DNA of 64,000 bases from Acanthochlamys bracteata. Lineage: Eukaryota; Streptophyta; Magnoliopsida; Pandanales; Velloziaceae. Positions 12,601-22,899 of the stretch are shown here, piece by piece; positions within the stretch are counted from its first letter, which is position 1; the number at the start of each line of letters is the position of its first letter. The position numbers and the translations under genes were made by a program. Below the pieces are notes generated by a model, which saw only the letters and a program-made list of their open reading frames with translations, made no database searches and had not been told where the DNA came from. The stretch covers positions 10,664,001-10,728,000 of the forward strand of contig CM034127.1 in the NCBI GenBank assembly GCA_019914995.1. Direction: 5' to 3'.

Positions 12601-14016
12601 AACACAAACAGAAAAACAAGCTTCGTCACTGCCTCGCCTATCTTTGCAGAGAGTTACAGGAAATGGTTGCAAATCGTTCCAAAACCACCATAAATCTTTC
12701 CTTGCAACTCTTCAAAACAACCAAATTCCAAGCATCAACAACTACACACTATCCTCAAGTTATCGCACCTTATTCCTAGCGTTTTAGACGATAAGAACGT
12801 CCGCGATCATGCGGCAACTGCTGCCGCAAAAGAAGCAGATCTATCTTTATCTGCCACTGCCGATAATTCTTCTTGAAGTTCGTCTCAAGTACCTGAGCAA
12901 AAACTAGAAAGAAAGCAGAGAAACGGCAGCATCACCGAAACTCACCAGTAAATGAGTTCTTACAGTTATTTTTCCGGAGATCCACTTCACTTTCGCCATA
13001 ATTTTTTAAAAAAATTAAACTTTTATATTGGATTGTATTTAAAAGCAAATAATAAAAATTAATTTTTGCCTAAAAATGAATTCTGAAAGAATTTAAATAT
13101 ATCCTATTTTATTGAACATAGCTATCAGAACAATTATTGTTCTGGTTCAGATTCTAACCACATTTGTCTCTAAAAGCGTGCTTTTTTACTATGAACTGAA
13201 ATTTGTTTTGATTCTAAAAGCGTTCAGATTCTAACAACAAAGTAATACTTTTATCCCAAGAATTGAATTTAATTTTTATATTTGTTTTGAAAATAAATTA
13301 GAAATCAAATTTTTTTTTAAAATGTGAGTTCTTAGTGTAGTTAAACACGCTTTACGTTACAATAAAAGCAACAACATACATGCCCCTAACATAAAATGGA
13401 TGTACCTTCCTTTTCATTTATAATTTATAAGTTCATTACATGTCGGTGCGGGACATAACACGTTTTATGATGCACTGGAAATCAATCATACAAACGGAAG
13501 TTTACTTTTGCAAAACCATTTCTAGTAACGCAACGACTGCAAATGTTAGATGAAACGTTTCGAGCGTATTTATTTTAATATTAAATTTTTTTTAAATAAT
13601 TTTAAAAAATAAGTATTTATATTTAATTTATATTAAATAAATTTTAAAAAATTGAGTTTGAAACGTAAGTAAACAAGCTCCTAGTGTCCCTTTTTTGTGT
13701 TTAGTATTATAATTCAGATAAGTTGCATCTTTTATGATTTTATTTATCTTGAAAAAAAATTAAAAAAAATCTTCTCTTTGTGATATTGATGATAATTACA
13801 GGCTGTTTTCAAATTTAGAAAGTAGTAGGGACCAATTTAAAAACTCTCTTAAATATAGTAAAGATGCAACAGGCCTCAATCTGTAGACATTAAAGTAAAA
13901 GAATAGAATATAGAGGTACTAATAATATAAAGCAAAATCGTATGATGATAAGATATTATAGAAGGACTAATATGCAAATTGTTAGAGAACCTTCGCCTTC
14001 TCACTCCCTCCTTTTG
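9675..14016. other. Intergenic spacer with low-complexity DNA
   Basis: About 4.3 kb without a recognisable gene. It is mostly AT-rich, with a (TA)n microsatellite at 12014-12033. A less AT-rich block at about 12590-12960 has a coding-like look (see separate entry). Other short frames have no domain or codon signal. Confidence 0.5.
12663..12960 (+). pseudogene. Possible remnant of an unidentified coding sequence
   Basis: An ATG at 12663 opens about 37 codons (start MVANRSKTTINLSLQ) that end at a stop. Beyond it, another frame gives an Ala/Asp-rich stretch (DKNVRDHAATAAAKEADLS). Base composition is more balanced than in the surrounding spacer. I do not recognise the family; it could be a decayed exon or chance. 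Confidence 0.2.
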
Positions 14017-14023
14017 TATAAAT
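14017..14023 (+). promoter_or_regulatory. Putative TATA box of the CCR4-like gene
   Basis: TATAAAT lies 114 bases before the start codon at 14131, in a pyrimidine-rich context. It would place transcription start near 14050 with a leader of about 80 bases. Confidence 0.45.
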
Positions 14024-14130
14024 GCATCGATCGATAACGAACACCGAGAACCTGTTTTTTGTTTTCGGTTTTGTGGTTTCTTTGTTATTGTTCTCTTATT
14101 CGGTTCTTCTTTTTCATCTTCCGAATTTCA

Positions 14131-17100
14131 ATGGTAATTAATACTTTACTTGTTTTTATGATTCTGATAGTGTTCTTGTAGTTGTTTTTTTTATCGTAAG
14201 ATTGATTATTTTGTTGTTTATGGTGAAAAGATTGGTTACTTTTGGGTTGTTGTTGATGCTTTGGTGATCGAAATGTGTAGAGGAATCAATTGCAAGAGAA
14301 GAGGAGGAGGAGGAGGAAGGGAAGAGGAAAGGCAGCACCGAAGAGAGCGCTGATGGTGCCGGAAAAATGTGTTTCCTGTACCACGTTCAATATTCTCGCT
14401 CCAATTTACAAGCGACTCAACGCAGAGGTTGGTATTACTATTGTGTTATACCAATGATATGTATTTGATTTTATTTTTTTTGTGTTTTGCTTTCGATTTT
14501 TTAAGTAAAACACGAGATTTTTCTCTTATGAAATGACATTGCCGACAAAAAGATGAGAATTTGTTTGTTGTTTCTTTTGGGTTGGTTCATTATGTATAAT
14601 ATATCTAAAAATGTGTAATTTTGTTATAAGGGTGTTGAATTTGTCTTTTTGTGTTTAAATACTTGTTTTGCTTAGTGATTTTTTGGTGTTAATGTTGTTT
14701 TCTCTTTGTATTTGAGAAATTGGCTCTAGTTTCTTTTATCTCTTTGTGGTTAGGATGATTTATTTTCCCGAGTGTTATTGTTGACTTGATGAATGTTAGT
14801 GAATTGGGTACCAGGTCTTGATTGTTTTTGGAAATTTTTATGTTTCTAGCCTTTTCTGGAATCAAGTCGTCGTATTATTACTACTATCCTTTCATCTTAG
14901 GCATGTCTTTTTTTTTTTTTTTTTTGATAATTAGTCCTTTGGCAAAATGGTTCTTTTGATTTTGAAGTGTATCAGTGTTATCTATTTTGCATCTGCTCTG
15001 TCAAGTAATGCATTTCGTGGAATGATGCACTCTCATTATGTCTTTTTTTTTAATATAAAGTTCTGACATCTTCATGCTTCTTGTGGTTTGTAATTGCTGA
15101 TCCCAATGGTGTTATGGTGAGCCTCTGTTACTAGCATAGGGCAGATGCCCATCAAAGAAAGCTTTAAATTTTGTCAATAGTTTATCAGTTATTCTTGTTA
15201 GATTGTAATGCCATTTATTGGGTGGAACATCTGTTTCTAAGATGGAAAGCAACACACTCTTTTGGTCACCTTTTCGTCATGTTTTTTGCTTTAGTTTTAG
15301 TTCCATTGTGTTTCATGTCTCCTTGGAAATGGCTTTATGATGTGATATCTTTTTATTTGTGTGTTTTCTGTTTGAGATCAAGGAGGCTTAATCAAAAATA
15401 GATATGTTGTCTCACAATGTTGTTGACATAAAAGAATACTGTCTCTAACAACATGATTGGTCTCTTTCTATTTTCTTTGCAGTTAAATAATCATACTGTT
15501 GAAATAGTTTTTGGTAGTAAAAAATTTAGTATAAAGCATATTCCCTAGATTTTCTATTTAGAAATTGTAACTGGGAAATTTGATCTTGTGTCGCTTCTAC
15601 TTCAATAATCCTTTTGGTGGTTGGTGTGGAACAGGATCAGAGCTGTAGGGAGAGTCAATACAGGGCATACTGGTTGAATCGTAACCAAAAGATCATAGAT
15701 CGATTGCTGGGAGAGAAGTCCTCCATTATCTGCCTCCAGGTAATTAATTTTTTCTTGACTTTCCTATAGTTCTCAAAATGCTTGCTATCTGAATGGGATT
15801 CTTTATTTTTTATTTGTTTGTTTTAGGAAGTGTGGCTGGGAAATGAGGAGTTGGTGGATATGTATGATAGGAGGCTCGGGAATGCTGGTTACATCAACTA
15901 TAAGCTTGCTCGGACGAACAACCGTGGTGATGGTATGGTTCTTGATCTTTTACTCCGTTCACTTTGTAGTCTTCTACATGAATTATGATTAGCCTAATGT
16001 GATGTAAAATGAGAGTATGTCTATCTTGCTGTTAGACGCATGCATATAAATCAACGCCACTTAAGAAGCTACTCTAGGAGTATTATTCATTAGAAACCAT
16101 GATGCTATCACTTAATACTTTGAATTTGTTCAACATTTTTGTAGATTTATACACAGAAATGTTTATGTTTTATTTATCATTGTTACTCTTAGCTACCTCA
16201 GTGCATCTCTTTTGGATGTTAATTGATTTTCAGGCTTATCCTTTATCCATTTCGTTTTTAGGGGCTTGTTGGCCACTGCAAAATTTTATTCTTCCTATAA
16301 CCATTAGGATAGTAACAATGAGTTCCACCTACTGCAATTGTTTAGACAAAATCTTGTACATAATTTATATATGTGGATGTTGGTGTCATGCTGACTAGTA
16401 TTCATAAATTAGGCTATGTTCTATGTTTATGCTTTGCTGTATAACATTTTCGACCTTGTGATGATGACTTTGCTGGTTTCCAGGTATTTGTTATGATTGA
16501 GATATTTAACTTCATTAATTATAGCACGTATTAATCCCTTTTTTAATACGTCCAGGCTAAATGCTGCATTTTTGGGATGTTTTGAGTCAAATATCTGTTT
16601 AACCGGGGAAGCAAAATTTTGTATAGTGGCTATTATGTACCTTAAGCTAGTCAACATTGACTTTTTCTTTAGATTTCTTGTTATCCAAGTTGTTTCTTGA
16701 GTACTTTGACACCTCCTAGTAATTATGCAATGAGGCCATTCCTATCACAAATTATATTTTCCGTTTTCTTCTCTCTTAGAGTTTGTATAGGATTTTGTCC
16801 TCGGAATCTCACATAAATTCCAGCTAAATTATTGTAACTACCATATAAGGTTCTCAATTTAATTTCTTTTGGATTTCGAGAAAGCGCACTGTTGGACGGC
16901 TTTGAACTTGACATCTTTAGAACAGATTAATCCAGGATATGTTTTAATCTATGAGGCTCTTATATGGATTAGATTATCATTTTTGCTACTATTGTTACAT
17001 TCTTTGATTAATCTTAATGGGAATTTAGCCTGCCTACAAGTAACGGTGAGTGTTTATTTCCTTTTCTCTATTCCTGTTTTAACAGTGATGCTAAATCTCT

Positions 17101-19179
17101 GATTTGTTTCTGAACAAAATGTAACTGTTTAAATGTCAACAGGTCTTCTGACTGCTGTCAATAGGGACTACTTTACGGTTTTGGAGTGTAGAGAGTTGTT
17201 TTTTAATGACTTCGGCGATCGTGTAGCTCAGTTATTGCATCTTGAATCAGTAATTCCTTTTTGGCATGGCCGGATTCTCATTGTAAATACCCATCTACTG
17301 TTTCCTCATGACTACACTCTTTGTATTGTTCGCTTGCGCCAGGTATATTTCACATTCATTTGCTTGTGGACATTTTGGATCAGTCACTGCTAGTTCTCTA
17401 ATTATGTCAGTTTTTCTTTCTCATGCACAGGTTTACAAGATCCTGCAATATGTTGAATGTTACCAACAAGAGCATAACCTTAGTCCTATTCCTATCATGC
17501 TTTGCGGGTTAGTTTCCTCATGTGACTTTGTTGTCTTGTGCGAGAAGTATTCCTCTCTAAATATGTTTTTGTCCCGCTTAATGCAGTGACTGGAATGGGA
17601 GCAAACGTGGGCATGTGTACAAGTTCCTCAGATCTCAAGGTTTTGTATCCTCATATGATTATGCTCATCAATATACTGATAGTGATGAAGATGCTCACAA
17701 GGTTAGGAGGGAAGATTTGTTAACATAATGTATCTATACTCTCAGAACTAAATTTGGAACTACATTGTATTTTGATTGCCTTCGTGAAGTGGGTCAGTCA
17801 CCGTAACCATCATGGAAATGTATGCGGTGTTGATTTCATTTGGCTTTTGAACCCAAATAAGCCACGGAAACCATTGGGGTCAAGTTGGAATGAAGCACTT
17901 TTTGGGATAATAAAGGTACATCTGTTTTATTCAGTTTTCTTTGTTTTTTAGGGAAATGACTTTGAATACAATATTGAAATAATGTCTGAAGAGGATGCAA
18001 CTTGCCTCTTTTAGTACTCCATTCATGACTGATTTTTACTTTTATTTGTGTTTATAACTGATAACTAGTCAGCCATACATGTTTATGCCCTTTGTATGTA
18101 ATGGTTTCAGAAGTTGCATAATTTTCAAAACTGCTGGTCCCTTGCACTAATATCTCAGTTATAGATACTTTACATTTAGGATATCTACTATTTGTTTACA
18201 TTGTTTATGTAAATTGAGCTTGAGAAATGCTTCCTACAAAACTTCAGTAGAGCGGATTTGCATACAAATATTGGAGAGCTGTCAATAGTATTTCTTTCAT
18301 TGAAACTTTTGTTGCTCTTGTTTCTAAGTATATTCATTTTGTACATGTATTCTCGTGTTAAATAGAATGATGCTTGCTTTCTTTGTTTGGACATTTTGGT
18401 TTATTGAATTTCTGTCCAAGGTTGTTTTATAAAAGTTGATCTGAGACACCCCTGTTTCTTCCAGTACCGCCTCTGCCATGCTTCTCTTACAAAAGAAAAT
18501 GCCTTTGCCTTTCTCAAAGCCGACAGTTCTGGTGATTTTATAACATTCTCAGGTTTTTGTCAAGCACTTTGCCAGGTATATGTGTCTACTGAACAAATAT
18601 TCTGAAATTGGATTCTTTTAAAACGTGTGTTTTAACTGGCAGAAGTAATGCAGCTCCGCGTGACTGGCCATGAGCATGGCCTTAGTCCCCAGGAGTTGGA
18701 GGATCTGTGGTCTCAAGCAGATGTCAACGGAAATGGAGTAGTTGATTATGAAGAATTCCAGGTATTGTTTCTATCCTATTATTCATGTTTTACTAAGCTA
18801 AATTGTATTGTATGGTTGCAATTGTTGTGAACTCCTACTCTGGTCTATTTTGGCCCTATAGAATGCAAATGTGTCATCTTTTCTTCTCTAGAAATTTTGA
18901 TGTTTACCAACTGTCTGACTGTTTCAATACTTTTAGCAACGAATATGGAGTCCCTGTATTGAGCAACAAGAGCAAAACTCAGAAACAAATGATGAAGGCA
19001 TGAAGAACAGCATAGAGAGGATAGTCTTTGGTCTGAATGTTAAGAATGCAGTGCTGTTTCCACCAGAGGTGGAGAAAGGAACCTGGCCAGAGAACTACTC
19101 TCTTTCTGATCATGCACCTCTAACCGTAGTTTTTTCACCTGTAAAGATGCCTTGCAATCCTCCAATCTGCTCGACATGA
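14131..19179 (+). CDS. CCR4-like endonuclease/exonuclease/phosphatase protein with EF hands
   Basis: Resembles the plant calcium-binding EEP-family proteins (Arabidopsis AT5G54130 type, from memory), a side branch of CCR4 deadenylases that act on RNA. Eleven exons: 14131-14133, 14281-14427, 15635-15739, 15827-15932, 17143-17342, 17431-17507, 17587-17701, 17790-17915, 18465-18575, 18654-18761 and 18937-19179. They give 446 residues with all phases matching. A basic N-terminal run (RRRRRKGRGK, residues 9-18) may be a nuclear signal. The EEP catalytic motifs are all present: TFNILAP (36-42), E86 in QEVW, NTH (169-171), GDWN (213-216) and SDH (423-425). A degenerate EF hand (about 312-324) and a canonical loop DVNGNGVVDYEE (353-364) interrupt the nuclease fold before its last motif. 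The first coding exon holds only the ATG. The acceptor of exon 10 (18654) was chosen because the upstream AG would bring in a stop. Confidence 0.88.
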
Positions 19180-20508
19180 CCTGGACTTCTGGTTCATAGA
19201 AACCTTTTTGCCCTTTCCTTCTGTAATTGAATGTACAGAATGTATAGATTAGAAGGTATATGATTCAGTGGAAATCGTAGATAAGTTATAGGAAATATAG
19301 TAAAAGGCGAAAAGGTTAGAATGAAAATGCCTCCCGTTTCTATTGCAAAGGTAAATTCTTTTTAACATGCATATTCTTTTCATGGTGTATGGTAGGTAAT
19401 ACACTTGTGAATTCTGTAGAGGTCAAGTTGATTTTAAAGTGGAAATACTTGGAGCAGCTTCTTGTTCAAGTTTTCAAATGCCATATCTTGTTCTGACAAC
19501 ATTGCAAAATGATAACCTTCGTATGCTCTTTTCAGAACGGTGGAAGTTCTTCCTTTAAATAGTTTAATCCTCTGATGAATTTTATCCTGAGACGAAAGAT
19601 TTTATAGTATATCCAATCCTACTTTCAGAAGCTTTTTCTCACGCGGAAAAAGCGAGATAGCATTTTGAGATTATTGGGTCTGCATCAATCTGGCACTTGG
19701 TCATCTAGATTTTGGTCACGTCAATGCTAAGTGTTTGCTTTCAGCATTTACCTACAGACTATAGATTCAACAGATGAACTACATAGACTTTGAGACACGG
19801 CACACGCATAGGTGGGCAGGCAGGTTTCACCTGAACATTGCTTCAAGCAAACACTTGAAAAAGAACACCCCTATTGTTCTTACATGTTGTATATAAATTT
19901 GAAGAGAATCATTAACAAAGGTTAACGCTTTCGATCAACAAACCATGATAACAATTTTTGTTGTTAAAGATTTTCTTGTTGTTTTTGTGTGTCTGACGAA
20001 TTATTTATACATTATATTCCGAGAGAAGACAGGTTAGAGTAACATGTCAACTAACTCGGAGCATAATCGTTTTCGCTGGATGGAACACTTTACCAACCTT
20101 CAGCAACTGCTTCAGTATCATTCTACCAAAACCCTCAGCAGGCATTAAATATTAAACCCAGAATTCAATTTTTTTAAGTGCGAAACAGTTATTCACAGCA
20201 AAACTCAAAATAGCATCAACTGTCTTTCACCAAGAATAGCACTCATTAGCAAACCCCTCTTCGAACAAGGAAAGCCTTATCGAATTTTAGCCAGAGAAGA
20301 AAAGGTATAGTTTAATTTTTAGTTGTTACGTCGAAATTTTTATCACATAATTCTGAAAAATGTTATTCATATTCAGTTGCAAGTTCTCAATCTCAGTTCC
20401 TAACTTGAGAAGCTACAACAACTCTCCAACCAAATAGTACAAGCAGCTTAAAGACAGCCTGTTATAACTAGTGCTTCTATACAAGATTATTAATGAACAA
20501 ATAAACAC
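19180..20508. other. Intergenic region: 3' end of the CCR4-like gene and upstream region of the next gene
   Basis: No gene is seen in about 1.3 kb. The left part should contain the 3' untranslated region and polyadenylation site of the EEP gene, the right part the promoter of the membrane protein gene. No repeat or RNA gene was recognised. Confidence 0.5.
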
Positions 20509-21507
20509 ATGGAGTTTGAGATGATGATGATGGATTCTTCCTCATTGCTATCCGAAGATGAAACACTTCATCATCAGAGTTGGACGATGGATAGCATTGC
20601 GGAGACATTCTTAAAGTGCACAAGATGGCAGCTGGAAGAAACCCTAGACCTCCTCAATTGCCCTTATCATTACTTCTGCGACAGTTCTCACGATGAAAAC
20701 TACCCGCCTATAGTTGATTATTCTGTTCTGCTCTTTGCCGTCGCCTGCTTTGTTTCGCTTGCGTTCTTCACTGTATCAGATTTCAGAATTAATGCAGCAG
20801 GAGCTAGTAAACCGAAGATGAAGCGAAGGTACTGGTTGCCATCTGGTCCTCTTGCGCTTCCGCTAGTACTTCTGATACTCGCGAAAGGAAACAAGATCAA
20901 CACTGCAGTACCTCTCACACAATTCGGCCCGATGCTTCTACTGTTGGTTCAAATTTCAGCTCTAGCATTTAGGAACCAGACTGACAAGTACATCACCTAC
21001 GCAGTTTTAGAGTCTTCTACGATCTCTGCTATCCTTCACGCAAGTATGTACTTGGACTTCATCATTCTTCCTTTTTATACAGGGTTGGATGCTTTCAATC
21101 ATTCTAGATTCTCCGGTGAATGCCCGTCTTGTGTTTGCCGAACTGATGCTCTGGTAGTCGGAGGAAAGATGATTCTCTACAGAGGTTGGTCGCGGACGAT
21201 GATGGTGCTTGTCAGTACTCTATGTTCCAGAATTTTATGCGAGATATTCCAGGGGGAAAGATTGATTCTAATTATCAAGAGTGTATTGGAAGGGATCAGC
21301 TGGGTGTTCATCGCAAGTGATGCAACATACCTTTTAGTAGTTACTCCGCAAAGGGGCGCCTCCATAGTTGCTGCTTATGGAGGGATTTGCATTTTGATAC
21401 TACTCAATGTACTGAGAAAGGCAAGAAGTCTCTTTGCTTCAAAAGCAAAGAAAAGCCAAACACAACTCGCAGTAGGTCTCAGAAATGTAGATACAGATAT
21501 TGTTTGA
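20509..21507 (+). CDS. Plant multi-pass membrane protein of unknown function
   Basis: A single uninterrupted frame of 332 residues. The first 65 residues are soluble and acidic, with a Met/Ser-rich start (EFEMMMMDSSS) and a helix-like stretch ending in ETLDLLNCPYHYFC. Hydrophobic segments follow at about 71-90, 110-126, 137-153, 163-190 (less regular), 227-245, 250-275 and 283-303, so six or seven membrane spans are likely. A Cys cluster (CPSCVC, about 205-210) sits in a loop. The C-terminus is basic and ends in RNVDTDIV. I do not recognise a named family, although the even spacing of spans and balanced codon use argue for a real gene. There are in-frame Met codons shortly after the first; I kept the first. 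Localisation and role are unknown. Confidence 0.75.
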   Translation: MEFEMMMMDSSSLLSEDETLHHQSWTMDSIAETFLKCTRWQLEETLDLLNCPYHYFCDSSHDENYPPIVDYSVLLFAVACFVSLAFFTVSDFRINAAGASKPKMKRRYWLPSGPLALPLVLLILAKGNKINTAVPLTQFGPMLLLLVQISALAFRNQTDKYITYAVLESSTISAILHASMYLDFIILPFYTGLDAFNHSRFSGECPSCVCRTDALVVGGKMILYRGWSRTMMVLVSTLCSRILCEIFQGERLILIIKSVLEGISWVFIASDATYLLVVTPQRGASIVAAYGGICILILLNVLRKARSLFASKAKKSQTQLAVGLRNVDTDIV

Positions 21508-22899
21508 GAACTATACATGACTTTTTTTGTATTGATCTCGAGTTCATTTCTTTTTGTGTATGTATATACCTAAGCTGATCATCAACCTCTATAAGCTGTA
21601 ACTCGAATTTTGCTTGTACAGCTTTTGTAAGCGCACTAACTCTTCTGTGAATTCATTATGTGAACCGATTGATTTTGCAATGTATCGCCTTTGAAATTCC
21701 AATCCCAAAATCTATGCTTACTCGTTAATAATGGGTAAGGCAATCATTTTTCTAAGCAACTGGGTGCACAACGAGATGCAGTGAAAGAGCAGCTACCCAA
21801 TGTAATTGTGGATTGGCGTAAACGCACATAGATGAACTAACTTGCTAATGTACACAAAAAAAATTCCGTCAAGCGCAGATAAACTGATTAGCTGATCCAA
21901 AACAGTGGAAGTGGGTGCTGGAATATATAATGCTAGAAACAAAGAAACTGGCGAAGGCAAATAATCAAAATTATCTTACCGACAAACTATAGCCGCCAAA
22001 ATCTAATGAAGTGCTCAATTAACGTATTGCGCGTCGATAATCAGATAATCAATAAATGTAAAGTACTAGTAGGCCATTTCTCCGAATCTCCAACATAATG
22101 TATATAAAAAATTTCTTGTTCATTCAGAATTACAAAAACTCAAAATCTCCGAAATAAAGGCAAGCCCCAAGTCTCAGTTGCTTCAGCATGTCTGAAAACA
22201 ACATGCAACCAAATAGTATCAATCACATGTAATTGATTGGTCATCTGCCCTGCACCTTTAATAGAAAAGAGGAGACTGCATATCACTAAATAACAGTATG
22301 GACATAAGAGGATCATGATGTTTTGCATATCCGGCAGACTAGTATCAATAATCATTTTACTGTCCAAGAGAGATCCAAAATCTAAGTCTTCCAAAAACAA
22401 TAACATGTTCAAGTGTTGCCATGCTCATCATGAAGAGAGTAGGAAGCAAGTATCACACAACATATTCCCATCTGTATCTGTTCAGGATCATGTAGTTATT
22501 TGCCTAAACCATTCTCAAACCTAGATAATGCAACTTTTGCAAATAATAATACCCTAGACAATTCAGGACAGAATATGTGACGCAAAGGTTCAAATGAACC
22601 TAGCTCTCATCTAAGAAGTCGCTTGTCTAAGCAATCAAAAGCGTATGGAGGGAAAAACAGGAAGCAAGACACATGAACATGAACTTGGGCGATATCAACA
22701 ATTCATATGCCTGCTATTTCAGTACTTTTGTAGGGGAGAGAGTTACAGATACATGCAACAGATTCAGCATCTAGCTAAAACCATTTGGTGCAACCGCTGC
22801 ACCTTTTCAATGTCTTAACATATACCATCATGTTCCAACATGATCACATTTCATGTTTAAACAATCCCCAGCAAGAAGCGTCTCTTATGACCTCCCTGT
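21508..22899. other. Intergenic region between convergent genes
   Basis: Contains the 3' ends of the membrane protein gene (+) and the UEV1 gene (-). The part from about 22510 rightward is duplicated near 27360-27960. No other gene is seen. Confidence 0.5.
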
